64,000 nt of DNA from Streptomyces hygroscopicus subsp. hygroscopicus (lineage in GTDB: Bacteria > Actinomycetota > Actinomycetes > Streptomycetales > Streptomycetaceae): the NCBI RefSeq assembly GCF_001553455.1, contig NZ_BBOX01000116.1, forward strand, positions 20,102 through 84,101, read 5' to 3'. Below are positions 55,646-63,857 of this stretch, piece by piece. A program made the position numbers and the translations under genes. The notes under the pieces were generated by a model that saw only the letters and a list, made by a program, of their open reading frames with translations, searched no databases and was not told where the DNA came from. How positions within the stretch are numbered: position 1 is the first letter of the stretch; each line of letters starts with the position of its first letter.

Positions 55646-56050
55646 ATGCCTCCGTTGCCGACGTATGAGAACCCGAAGGGTCTCGGAGATCCTCTGAGCG
55701 CCTACGCGCATGTGGCCCGTGCCGGGGATCTGATCTTCGTCGCCGGCCAGTGCGGTTTCCTCGAGGACAACTCCGTGGCCGGGCCGGATGTGCGCAGCCA
55801 GACCCTGCGCGCCTATGCCAACGTGCGCACCGCACTGGAGTCCCAGGGCGCGTCGATGCGCGGGGTGGTGCGCTTCGTGACGTACCTGACGTCCTCGGAC
55901 CATGTCGCCGGGTTCTATGCGGCGCGCGAGGAGTTCTTCGCCGAGCATTACCCGGACGGTGGGCATCCGCCGAACACCTTGCTGATCGTCAAGGGACTGG
56001 TCCGCGCGGACCTGCTGGTCGAACTCGACGCCACAGCCTGTCGTCAGTGA
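55646..56050 (+). CDS. RidA/YjgF-family protein
   Basis: 134 residues. YAHVARAGDLIFVAGQCGFL, RSQTLRAYANVRTALESQGA, MRGVVRFVTYLTSSDHVAGF and PPNTLLIVKGLVRADLLVEL. Contains the usual core but lacks the Arg of canonical RidA in the last strand (VELDATA instead of IEIEAIA with preceding R), so its activity may differ from enamine hydrolysis. AAAGGCGGA precedes ATG 55646. It is 94 bp after the hydroxylase. Confidence 0.9.
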   Translation: MPPLPTYENPKGLGDPLSAYAHVARAGDLIFVAGQCGFLEDNSVAGPDVRSQTLRAYANVRTALESQGASMRGVVRFVTYLTSSDHVAGFYAAREEFFAEHYPDGGHPPNTLLIVKGLVRADLLVELDATACRQ

Positions 56051-56062
56051 GAACGAGCCATC

Positions 56063-56803
56063 ATGTCGTCGATCAGAGAATCGATAGATCGCTCGAGAAT
56101 GACCGCGTTTCAGGCCGGGGTCGTCGGGATGTGCCTGGTCATCAACCTCTTCGAGGGTTTCGACGTCCTGGTGATCGCGTTCGCGGCGTCAGGAATCGCC
56201 AAGGAGTGGTCGCTCACCGCGTCCCAGGTCGGACTGCTGTTGAGCAGCAGCCTCGTCGGTATGGCACTCGGCTCGGCCCTCATCGCTCCGCTCTCCGACC
56301 GGATCGGCCGGCGGCCGCACACGCTGATCTGCCTGGCTGTCTGCGCCGTGGGCATGCTCCTCGCGACGGTGAGCACCGGCTTCTGGTTCCTGGGAGTGTG
56401 CCGCCTGCTGACGGGACTCGGTGCCGGGGGCATGGTGGCCGGTCTCCCCGTGATCATCACTGAGTACTCACCACGGCGCTTCCGGGGCACGATGATCGCC
56501 CTGTACGGGACCGGCTTGCCGGTCGGCGGGATGCTGGGCGGTTCGGTCGCCGTGCTGGTGACGTCCGAATACGGCTGGCGAGCCGGCTTCCTCGTCGGTG
56601 CCGTGCTCACCTTCGCCATCCTCGTGGTCGTCGCCCTGGCCCTGCCCGAGTCGCTGGACTACCTGATCAGCCGGCGGCCGGAGGGCGCGCTGGAGAAGGT
56701 CAACAAGCTGCTGGGCCGGATGCGGCTGCCCGCGGTGGAGGCGCCCGAGAGGTGGAGCCGGACCTCTACCGAACCCGCGGGATCGCTCTCGCCGGTCAGC
56801 TGA
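56063..56803 (+). CDS. MFS transporter, half-length (AAHS-like N-terminal six helices)
   Basis: 246 residues. MTAFQAGVVGMCLVINLFEG, FDVLVIAFAASGIAKEWSLT, LSDRIGRRPHTL (MFS loop motif) and GLGAGGMVAGLPVIITEYSP. Sequence follows an aromatic-acid symporter through helix 6 and the central loop (LPESLDYLISRRPEGALEKV) and then ends in ~20 unrelated residues. The second six helices (about 200 residues) are absent, and the dehydrogenase gene follows 27 bp later. Probably a deletion product, unless it dimerises. Confidence 0.85.
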   Translation: MSSIRESIDRSRMTAFQAGVVGMCLVINLFEGFDVLVIAFAASGIAKEWSLTASQVGLLLSSSLVGMALGSALIAPLSDRIGRRPHTLICLAVCAVGMLLATVSTGFWFLGVCRLLTGLGAGGMVAGLPVIITEYSPRRFRGTMIALYGTGLPVGGMLGGSVAVLVTSEYGWRAGFLVGAVLTFAILVVVALALPESLDYLISRRPEGALEKVNKLLGRMRLPAVEAPERWSRTSTEPAGSLSPVS

Positions 56804-56830
56804 TTCCCTCACACCGATCAAGGAGAACTC

Positions 56831-57859
56831 ATGCGCGCTGTGCGGCTGCACGACTACCAGAAGCCGCCGACGGTGGAGGACGTACCGGAGCCGACGCTCT
56901 CCAGCCCGCTGGATGTGATCGTGAAGATCGGTGGCGCCGGCGTCTGCCGCACCGATCTGCACATCATCGAGGGGCAGTGGGCCGAGGCGATGGGGCCGCA
57001 ACTCCCTTACACGCTCGGCCACGAGAACGCCGGCTGGGTACAGGAGGTCGGCGAGGCGGTCACCAACGTCAAGGTCGGCGACACGGTGATCCTGCACCCC
57101 CAGCCGTCCTGCGGGCTGTGCCTGGCCTGCCGGGCCGGCCGGGACATGCAGTGCTCCGACGCGGTCTTCCCCGGAGTGTCGAACCACGACGGCGGCATGG
57201 CCGAGTACCTGCGCACCACGGCGCGCGGCTGCGTCAAGCTGAACCCGGACACCAACCCGGCCGACGTGGCGGCGCTGGCCGACGCGGGGATCACCGCCTA
57301 TCACGCGGTGCGGCAGGCCGTCCCACTGCTCCACCCGGGCACGGTCGCCGTCATACAGGGCGCCGGCGGGCTCGGCCACATCGGCATCCAGGCCGTGGCC
57401 GCCCTCACCGCCGCGAAGATCATCGTGGTGGACCGCAACCCCGAGGCGCTGAAGCTGGCCGAGGAGCTCGGTGCGGACGCGACCGTGCCGGCCGGCGACG
57501 ATCACGTCGAGGCCGTCAGGGAGTTCACCGGGGGCCGGGGCGGCGATGTGGTCTTCGACTTCGTCGCCGAGCATGGCGCGGAGAACGACGCCTTTGCGAT
57601 GACCGCCCCGGCCGGATCCCAATACGTCATCGGCTATGGAGGCGAACTGCGGATTCCCACCCTCGACCTGGTGGCCGGCGGGAAACAGGTGGTCGGCAAC
57701 ATCGTCGGCACCTACAACGACCTCGTGGAGCTGATGGCCCTCGTGGAGTCCGGCAGGGTCACCCTGCACACCAAGAAGTACCCGCTGGACGCGGCGGCGG
57801 AAGCGCTGGACGACCTCGCCCACGACCGGGTCAGAGGCCGCGCGATCCTGGTCCCCTGA
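56831..57859 (+). CDS. Zinc-dependent NAD(P) alcohol dehydrogenase
   Basis: 342 residues. Catalytic zinc ligands in GGAGVCRTDLHIIEG and LGHENAGWV; structural zinc cysteines in PSCGLCLACRAGRDMQC; Rossmann site VIQGAGGLGHIGIQAVAALT. Acts on a primary or secondary alcohol; relatives include propanol-preferring AdhP enzymes. AAGGAG lies 7 nt before ATG 56831. Part of the same-strand run of cluster 2. Confidence 0.93.
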   Translation: MRAVRLHDYQKPPTVEDVPEPTLSSPLDVIVKIGGAGVCRTDLHIIEGQWAEAMGPQLPYTLGHENAGWVQEVGEAVTNVKVGDTVILHPQPSCGLCLACRAGRDMQCSDAVFPGVSNHDGGMAEYLRTTARGCVKLNPDTNPADVAALADAGITAYHAVRQAVPLLHPGTVAVIQGAGGLGHIGIQAVAALTAAKIIVVDRNPEALKLAEELGADATVPAGDDHVEAVREFTGGRGGDVVFDFVAEHGAENDAFAMTAPAGSQYVIGYGGELRIPTLDLVAGGKQVVGNIVGTYNDLVELMALVESGRVTLHTKKYPLDAAAEALDDLAHDRVRGRAILVP

Positions 57860-57930
57860 ACCCCACCCCCACCACACGCCGGGGCGGGACGGCCCGCCGC
57901 ACGGTGCCGCGAACGTGAGGGCGAGTCCCC

Positions 57931-58469
57931 ATGTACGTCAACGATCCCTTCGCGCGGTTGCCCGAGGTTCCGAGCTTCACGCTCAGCAGCGAGGACGTCA
58001 GCGATGGCGAGCCCCTGCCCCTCGCTCAGTGGTCGGTCATCTTCGGTGTCCCCGGCGGAGGGGATGTGTCCCCGCAGCTGGCCTGTCCGGCGCGCCGGAG
58101 GGCACGAAGGGCTACGCGGTGACGGTGTACGACCCGGACGCCCCTACCGGTTCCGGCTTCTGGCACTGGTCGGTGGCGAACATCCCCGCTTCCGTGACCG
58201 AGCCGGCGAGTGACGCGGGCAACGGCACGGGCGAACTGCTCCCGCCTGGTGCCGTGCGACTCCCCGGCGACGCGGGAGCGGCCCGGTTCATCGGCGCCGC
58301 GCCACCTGCTGGTCACGGCCCGCACCGCTACTTCATCGTGGTGCAGGCCCTCGACGTGGAGGACATCGGTGTGGAAGCGAACACCACGCCCGCCTTGCTG
58401 GGCTTCCGCATATCCGGCCACGTCCTGGGCCGCGCGGTGCTGACCGCGACCGCCGAGACCGCCGTCTGA
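57931..58469 (+). pseudogene. YbhB/YbcL (PEBP/Raf-kinase-inhibitor-like) protein with a one-base deletion
   Basis: From ATG 57931: YVNDPFARLPEVPSFTLSSE and VIFGVPGGGDVSPQLA. After a missing G near 58084 the frame changes to GAPEGTKGYAVTVYDPDAP, GSGFWHWSVANIPA and TPALLGFRISGHVLGRAVLT. Restoring TGG (Trp) gives a full 178-residue PEBP. It is the only lesion; a sequencing error is possible. Confidence 0.85.
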
Positions 58470-58503
58470 TCATCCGCGCCCTCATACCCAGGGAGAGGGT
58501 TTC

Positions 58504-59165
58504 ATGCGCATCGCCAATCTCAACGGCCGCGCCCACCTGTTGAGCGGCCCGGGCGCGATCGACACCGCCCGGGCCAGCGGCGGGCGGTTCGGTCCCGATC
58601 CGATGGATCTCTTCGCCCACTGGGATGCCTTCCGCACTTGGGTCCGCACCGACGGTGTCCACCCCGCCGCGCCGTATCGACGCGAGGACTTGGGCGCGCC
58701 GGTTCCCCGTCCGCGCCAGGTCTTCGCCATCGGGCTCAACTACGCCGAACACGCGGCGGAGACCGGCCTCGAGGCAGCCAAGGGGATGCCTTCGGTATTC
58801 ACCAAGTTCACCAGCTCCCTGACCGGCCCTGCCGGTACGGTCCACCTCACCGGACCATCGGTCGACTGGGAAGTCGAACTCGTCGTGTCGATCGGCAAGG
58901 CAGCACAGCACGTCGCGGCCGCCGATGCCTGGGAGCACGTCGCGGGCGTGATGGTGGGGCAGGACTTCAGCGACCGCGATGTGCAGATGAGCGGAACCCC
59001 TCCGCAGTTCTCCCTCGGCAAGAGCTACCCCGGTTTCGGCCCGACCGGGCCGGCGCTGGTATCCCTCGACGAGACCGCCCCGGACACCCCGCTCCGGCTG
59101 CGATGCTGGGTCAACGACGAACTCGTCGCTGGGTCAACGACGAACTCGTCCAGGACGGCAGCGCG
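58504..59165 (+). pseudogene. FAH-family protein, truncated at a tandem duplication
   Basis: RQVFAIGLNYAEHAAETGLE, SLTGPAGTVHLTGPSVDWEV (metal acids), VELVVSIGKAAQHVAAADAW, VAGVMVGQDFSDRDVQMSGT and KSYPGFGPTGPALVSLD are intact, giving about 200 residues. At CWVNDELV a perfect 23-bp tandem copy shifts the frame, and a few codons later sequence becomes narJ antisense. About 70 C-terminal residues (usually PGDxIxTGTPxG) are missing. Confidence 0.88.
59105..59150. repeat. 23-bp tandem duplication in the FAH gene
   Basis: Two perfect adjacent copies (59105-59127, 59128-59150) beginning GCTGGGTCAACGACG and ending AACTCGTC. 23 is not a multiple of three, so the reading frame is lost. It abuts the junction with the narJ fragment. 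Confidence 0.97.
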
Positions 59166-59430
59166 CTCACGCTTGCCGCCAACGCCGCCCGTGCCGCGAC
59201 GAGTTCACGGTCCGGGTACTGCAGCAGCAGAGAGCACAGCCGCAGCAGCAGGGCGCGCGCCGCGTCCTCCTTGTGCGCCGTGGGAACGACATATCGGTCG
59301 GCGTACTTCGCGACGGCGAGCAGCCGCTGCAGATCCTCCGTGTCCCGCAGGGTGAGGCCCACAGCCCTCAGCGCGGCCTCGTCGCCCGGCTCGCCGAGGA
59401 CGCGTGCGCGCATGTAACGGGCGCAGCGCC
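59160..59430 (-). pseudogene. narJ: Fused narH C-terminal / narJ N-terminal remnant (nitrate reductase)
   Basis: YMRARVLGEPGDEAALRAVG and LTLRDTEDLQRLLAVAKYAD plus RYVVPTAHKED are the C-terminus of the NarH iron-sulfur subunit. RALLLRLCSLLLQYPDRELV and AARAALAASVSALPSW are the N-terminus of the NarJ assembly chaperone. The two overlap as in nar operons. NarJ is cut at the FAH junction after ~40 residues. Confidence 0.85.
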
Positions 59431-59443
59431 GCGTGTTCCTCGT

Positions 59444-59491
59444 CGGAGCCGAGGCCGGAGCCGAGGCCGGAGCCGAGGCCGGAGCCGAGAT
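59444..59491. repeat. 12-bp tandem repeat at the narG/narH junction
   Basis: Three perfect copies of GGAGCCGAGGCC and a fourth differing in two bases. On the minus strand it encodes a GSGL-type repeat. It lies where narG homology ends and narH homology begins, so slippage or deletion occurred there. Confidence 0.9.
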
Positions 59492-59830
59492 CGGAACGGA
59501 GGTCGGCGGTGGTGAGGAAGCCGCCCGGGACGAACCCGCGCTCGTGTTCGCGCAGGGTCACCAGGAACGGCGCGTCGGTGAATGTCCTCACGTAGTCCCG
59601 GAAGTAGGGGATGTCACGGTCGACCAGGAACTCGCGCAGGACACGTGCCCCATCGCCATCGCGAGCGCCCCGTCAGTTCCCGGGTGCGGGGCGAGCCACT
59701 CGTCGGCGCACTTCACGTTGTCGGCGTAGTCGGGGCTGACCGCGACGACCTTGGTGCCGTTGTAGCGCGTCTCGGTGAGGAAGTGCAAGCAGAGCTGACC
59801 GTCAGCTTCGGGAGTACCGCAGCCACGAAA
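59485..59830 (-). pseudogene. narG: narG internal fragment (nitrate reductase alpha subunit)
   Basis: LTETRYNGTKVVAVSPDYAD, NVKCADEWLAPHPGTDGALA and MAMGHV in one frame; after a shift near 59640, EFLVDRDIPYFRDYVRTFTD and APFLVTLREHERGFVPGGFL with TTADL. These are central blocks of the molybdopterin-binding NarG subunit. More than 1000 residues are missing on both sides. Confidence 0.88.
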
Positions 59831-59866
59831 CAAGTGGTCTGCGGCAATCGTCTGTCCGTGGTGATC

Positions 59867-60391
59867 TCACGAGTGCGGCAACTTGATCCAGTATCGCCGA
59901 TGCGGGCCGAAGTCCCCGTCGCGAATGGACTCCAGGGCGCCACAGCAGCGCTCGATCGTGTGCGCTGAGGCACGGTTGTCCGCGGCGCAGACCAGGAGCA
60001 CCCGGTTCAACCCCCGGATGTGCCGGGCCTCGTGGAGCATCTCGCGGAGTGCCCAGGTCGCCACGCCGCGTCGGCGCGCGGTGGGTCGGACTCCATAGCC
60101 GATGTGTCCCCGCAAGGCGTCGTCGTGGTGCCGAATGGCGATACCCCCGAGGACCCGGCCGTCCGAGACGATCCATCGGTGCGATCCGTGGGGATGGTCC
60201 GGGCACGGCTGGGCCGCCGGATGGTGTTGGCGCAGCATCCGGTCCACCCAGGCGGCGAAGCCGACTGATGAATCGATTTCGTCGGTTGGCTCGATGCCGA
60301 AGCCGTCCTCGTGCAGGCCAGGCCCCCAGTCGGCACGGCAGTCCTGGAACTCCGTGTAGAGGCTGGTCGTGGGTTCGATGAGCTGCAGCAT
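59867..60391 (-). CDS. GNAT-family N-acetyltransferase
   Basis: 174 residues from ATG 60391. LIEPTTSLYTEFQDCRADWG, HRWIVSDGRVLGGIAIRHHD, HIGYGVRPTARRRGVATWAL (acetyl-CoA loop RRRGVAT) and RVLLVCAADNRASAHTIERC. Full length for the family, with no visible lesion. Substrate unknown. Confidence 0.88.
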   Translation of the reverse strand: MLQLIEPTTSLYTEFQDCRADWGPGLHEDGFGIEPTDEIDSSVGFAAWVDRMLRQHHPAAQPCPDHPHGSHRWIVSDGRVLGGIAIRHHDDALRGHIGYGVRPTARRRGVATWALREMLHEARHIRGLNRVLLVCAADNRASAHTIERCCGALESIRDGDFGPHRRYWIKLPHS

Positions 60392-60908
60392 GTTGCGACA
60401 CGGTAATCGTGGTGCTGGAGCTGAGCCAGGCCTTGCCAAACGAGCTCAGACGGCCCCTGAACTGTGGAAAACGGCCGTCGTAGTGGGGGTACGAAGGGCT
60501 CCCGGCGAGGGTCGCCGTGGCTCCGACAGAGGGGTGGGGCGGCTGGTCATCGGACCGCGTCGGCTGGGCAGCCATAGCACCTCTACGCCGGGCACATGAT
60601 CCGCATCACACTCCTGTTGTGCGGCCAATCAAGTGGCCGGATGCCGATGGGCGCCCGGGGCGAGAGCGGTGGGCTCGCAGGTGAGTCGGCGCATGGCCTC
60701 TGGTGAGGACGGGACCATCCGCCGTCGCATCTCGTCAGCAAAGCCACCGAGGAATACCGCAAGTACGAACCAAGCGGTGTGCGCCAATCCTCTGCGCATC
60801 CAGGGCGTTTGCGACCCTGCCACCAGGGCTTCGAGCCCAGCCCCGACACCTACACGACCTCCGCGGCCACGCACCGTCTGGCCGCCTGACCGGAGAGGAC
60901 ACCAGCCA
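60392..60908. other. 517-bp region before the mobile-element small genes
   Basis: No gene recognised. A plus-strand piece reading EYRKYEPSGVRQ and further on SPDTYTTSAATHRLAA hints at an eroded coding sequence, but I cannot place the family. Confidence 0.4.
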
Positions 60909-61154
60909 ATGAGCACCGCCACCCTTGCCGCCTTCACCGAGCCGGACGGCCCCAAGGATCTGCTGATCCGGTTCATGACGGTCGGTGGCTCGCACGTGGA
61001 CGTCACCGGCCCCGGTCAGCACTCCGGCAAGAACCGCTGGAACTGCCATGGCTGCGGCGACTCCTCCGACCGGCCGGAGCAGGACTACCTGTTCCGCATC
61101 CGGCCGGACGCCAACAGCCACGCCGCCGCCTGCCGCGCCATCCCGCTGACGTGA
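60909..61154 (+). CDS. Small zinc-ribbon protein of a Streptomyces mobile element
   Basis: 81 residues. PDGPKDLLIRFMTVGGSHVD is followed by WNCHGCGDSS, a CxxC zinc-binding knuckle, and NSHAAACRAIPLT, where His and Cys could complete the site. Small proteins of this form accompany Streptomyces integrative elements. The function is unknown. It is followed at once by further mobile-element frames. Confidence 0.65.
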   Translation: MSTATLAAFTEPDGPKDLLIRFMTVGGSHVDVTGPGQHSGKNRWNCHGCGDSSDRPEQDYLFRIRPDANSHAAACRAIPLT

Positions 61155-61390
61155 CCACCAGCCGTCCGCCCCCGCCCTGCTGCTCGCCGTCCCGCTCGCC
61201 GCGGCGATGGCCGCCGTGCTCAAGGCCAGTCACCTCAAGCTCTGCGCCGACCGGCACCGCATCGAGATCACGGCCCGGCCTTGGCCCAACTGCCCGCACT
61301 GCCACGGCGAGGGCGGCCCGTGGACCGGCGGTGCCTTCACGCATCCGGCTCCTGCTCCTCCCGGCCTGGCCGGACGAAGTTCCGTTCTGA
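61151..61390 (+). pseudogene. Small membrane/zinc-ribbon mobile-element protein, frameshifted
   Basis: LKASHLKLCADRHRIEITAR and PNCPHCHGEGGPWTGG (CxxC) lie in one frame, while the flanking start (MTTSRPP) and the end (RLLLLPAWPDEVPF-stop at 61390) lie in another. Two indels near 61165 and 61345. Confidence 0.6.
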
Positions 61391-61504
61391 CGCACCGACG
61401 CACCGAAGCCATCGAGGCGGCCCGCACTACCACGCGGGCCGCCCCTGCTCACGTCACGACGAGGAGAACCTGCCCATGACGACCCTCATGGCCCCGCCGC
61501 CGTC

Positions 61505-61876
61505 ATGGACAAGAACTTGGACAACGCCTGTGCCTCGGTCGCCAGCGAGATCGGCCGGCCGGACGGACGGCAAGGCGTCCTTACTGCTCGCCTTCACCGG
61601 CGCCGTCCTCGCGTTGGGCGCGGCCGCCGTTCTACTGCTCCTGGTCGTGAGGCCCCGCCTGCGCGGCCATGACCGCGCATCCTTCCGCTACTGGGCGCGC
61701 CTGGACGACGATGAGACTATCGCGGGCATGCAGGGCGGGACCCGCGCTGCCCGTATCCGCGCCATGTCCGGCATCGCCGTCGGCAAGTTCCGCCAGCTGC
61801 GGTACGCGGTCGACCTGAGCCTGGCGGCTCTGGCCCCTGCTGCTGGCCGCCGCCTGCGGCCTGATCTGAACGGTGG
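61505..61876 (+). pseudogene. Pycsar-effector-like transmembrane protein, internal deletion and frameshifts
   Basis: MDKNLDNACASVASEIGR starts in one frame. An extra CCGG (near 61550-61558) shifts it, and GKASLLLAFTGAVLALGAAA, VLLLLVVRPRLRGHDRASFR, YWARLDDDETIAGMQGGTRA and ARIRAMSGIAVGKFRQLRYA with VDLSLAAL follow. This matches the two-TM Pycsar-effector domain of Streptomyces proteins, but about 25-30 residues between the two TM helices are gone, and another indel near 61845 removes the end (LLAAACGLI-stop). Confidence 0.7.
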
Positions 61877-61879
61877 CCG

Positions 61880-62355
61880 CCGTGACCACCCGGGCCCGTG
61901 TTGACCGTGCCTGCGCATCGGCCTGCATCGTGATGCTCGCTCTCCAGTAGCTCGAGGACGACCTCACCAGCGACGACATCACTGCCCAGGAACTCGCGGA
62001 GATCGTGCGCGAGCTCCACCGCGAAGCCGACTCGCAGGAATGCCTCTTCCGCACCCTGGCGCAGCTGCTCACTGCCGCCGCCCGGGCTGCCGACCGACTC
62101 GAGCCAGACCGCGACGGTGATGCCTCGTGCCTGCTGCACGAGGCCGTCGCAGTGCGTTGGCTGTCCAGCCCGGCCTGCTGGATGCCCGCGGCCGCATCCT
62201 CGCCGAGGTCCTGTTCCTCGAGGGACACCTCGCCGGGGCCCGCGCGAACGGACTCAGCCCCGAGCTGATCGATGCGCTGTAACGAACCGTCGACCACACC
62301 CACGAGCTGGCCGTGCTCCTGGCCACCGCCGCCCGCACCACCACAGGACCGGAGA
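61880..62355 (+). pseudogene. Mobile-element hypothetical protein with amber stop
   Basis: VTTRARVDRACASACIVMLA-LQ, TAG (61948-61950), then LEDDLTSDDITAQELAEIVR, ELHREADSQECLFRTLAQLL and TAAARAADRLEPD in the same frame. A later frameshift gives LDARGRILAEVLFLEGHLAG and ANGLSPELIDAL. A coiled helical protein of unknown function, degraded. Confidence 0.6.
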
Positions 62356-62404
62356 TCAGCGGCCTCTGAACCCCTGTCCCGGGGCCGGCCGCTGGTCGCT
62401 GCAT

Positions 62405-62680
62405 CGCAACGGCCGGGGCCTGGTTGGCGAGCAAGTCGTGGGCGCCGTTCGTGAGGCGGACGACTTGGTCGCGGTAGACGGCCTCCACGAGGGACTCGCG
62501 GGTCGGGAAGTGGCGATAGAGCGTCCCGATGCCCACACCGGCCTCGCGGGCGATGGCGCGCAGGGATGTCTCGGCGTCGGGCGAGGCGAGCATGCGTGTC
62601 GCGACCTCGAGCAGCTGATCGCGGTTGCGGGCGGCGTCGGCTCGCGTCGCTCGTGGCTTCGAACTCGTCAAACGGATCAC
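62405..62680 (-). pseudogene. TetR-family regulator, 3'-truncated
   Basis: From GTG 62680: NRDQLLEVATRMLASPDAET, SLRAIAREAGVGIGTLYRHF (HTH) and PTRESLVEAVYRDQVVRLTN. After about 95 residues, homology stops and the frame runs into mobile-element debris, so the ligand-binding domain is gone. It is divergent from the quinone oxidoreductase. Confidence 0.85.
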
Positions 62681-62703
62681 GCTCCGGTTATGCTGGGTGC
62701 CAT

Positions 62704-62723
62704 AAACGGAGCATAGTCCGCTT
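62704..62723. promoter_or_regulatory. Imperfect TetR-type dyad before the quinone oxidoreductase
   Basis: AAACGGAGCATAGTCCGCTT, 7 of 10 positions symmetric, between the truncated TetR start (62680) and the oxidoreductase ATG (62760). Probably the operator of the intact ancestor. Confidence 0.5.
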
Positions 62724-62759
62724 CGGGTGGCTCCACGAACACGAGGAAGCGAATAGGAC

Positions 62760-63728
62760 ATGCAGCAACACGGCAACACACTCCGAGACGGCGTGAGCAG
62801 GGCTGTTCTGCTCGACTCGTTCGGCGGCCCGGAGGTCTTGGCCCTCAAGGACGTGCCTGAGCCCCAGGCGGGCGACGGGCAGATCCGCATCCGTGTGTCA
62901 GCGGCCGGGCTGAACCCGATGGACTGGTTCATGACTTCCGATGCCGAGACTGCGGCACGGTTCGGTCTGAGCCTGCCCTGTGGGTTCGGGACCGATTACG
63001 CCGGAGCCGTGGACCAGGTCGGTGGCGGCGCGAGGGGCTACGCGGTCGGTGACCGCGTGTTCGGGACGGCCCTGTCCCGGGCGGTCGCCGACCATGTCGT
63101 CCTCGATGCGGACGGGAACATCGCCAGCGGCATCGCCCACCACACCCCGGACGGCGTTGACGACCGCACCGCCGCCACGCTTGCGATCGCGGGCAGCACC
63201 GCGTCCGCCGCTCTCGACGTCCTTGACCTCGGTCCAGACGACACGGTGCTGATCGGCGGCGCCGGCGGCGGAGTCGGAGTGTTCGCAGTCCAGCTGGCAC
63301 GGATCGCAGGCGCGCGTGTCATCGGGACCGGCTCGCCGTCGTCTGCGGAGTACTTGCGAAGCCTCGGCGCCGAGCCGGTCGCGTACGGCGAGGGCCTGGC
63401 CGACAGGGTCCGCGACCTCGGTGCGGGCGCCGTCACCGCAGCCCTGGACCTGCACGGAACGGACACGGTGCACGTCGCGCGCGAGCTGGGAGTCCCGGAC
63501 GACCGCATCTGCACCATCGCGGGCCAGGTCGACGGCGTTCCCGCCGCCAACGGCGCCAACGCCGCGCCCGACGCTCTTGAGGGCATCGCGCGCCTTGTCG
63601 CGGCCGGCCGCCTGCGTGTACCCCTGGCAGCGACCTACCCTGTCGAGGACATCCGCACGGCCGTCGAGCTCCAGGCGGCCCGGCACGTCCGCGGCAAGGT
63701 CGTCATCGACCTCCGCCCCCAGCCCTGA
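62760..63728 (+). CDS. NADP-dependent quinone oxidoreductase (zinc-free MDR)
   Basis: 322 residues. RAVLLDSFGGPEVLALKDVP, RIRVSAAGLNPMDWFM, GTDYAGAVDQVGGGARGYAV, VLIGGAGGGVGVFAVQLARI (NADP site) and AARHVRGKVVIDL. No zinc ligands. Reduces quinones or enones. GAGGAAG lies 10 nt before ATG 62760; GTG 62793 is an alternative. TetR control was probably lost with the truncation of its neighbour. Confidence 0.9.
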   Translation: MQQHGNTLRDGVSRAVLLDSFGGPEVLALKDVPEPQAGDGQIRIRVSAAGLNPMDWFMTSDAETAARFGLSLPCGFGTDYAGAVDQVGGGARGYAVGDRVFGTALSRAVADHVVLDADGNIASGIAHHTPDGVDDRTAATLAIAGSTASAALDVLDLGPDDTVLIGGAGGGVGVFAVQLARIAGARVIGTGSPSSAEYLRSLGAEPVAYGEGLADRVRDLGAGAVTAALDLHGTDTVHVARELGVPDDRICTIAGQVDGVPAANGANAAPDALEGIARLVAAGRLRVPLAATYPVEDIRTAVELQAARHVRGKVVIDLRPQP

Positions 63729-63857
63729 CAGCGCGGGCCGGACTCAGGAGCGTGCGACGCGGCACGCAGACACCGCCTGAGTTCCGGTCCATGCAGCCGG
63801 GCCGGGCAGCAGGGCCGCACCGACGAGATGGCCGACTGCGGGTGAATGGGGTGATCG

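Noticed and set aside
57931..58469. Treating the PEBP frameshift as proof of a dead gene
   Set aside because: A single missing G in a GC-rich run is the only lesion, so a sequencing error is equally possible; annotated as pseudogene with that caveat.
59444..59491. 12-bp repeat as a CRISPR-like array
   Set aside because: Units are directly adjacent with no spacers and lie within old narG/narH coding sequence.
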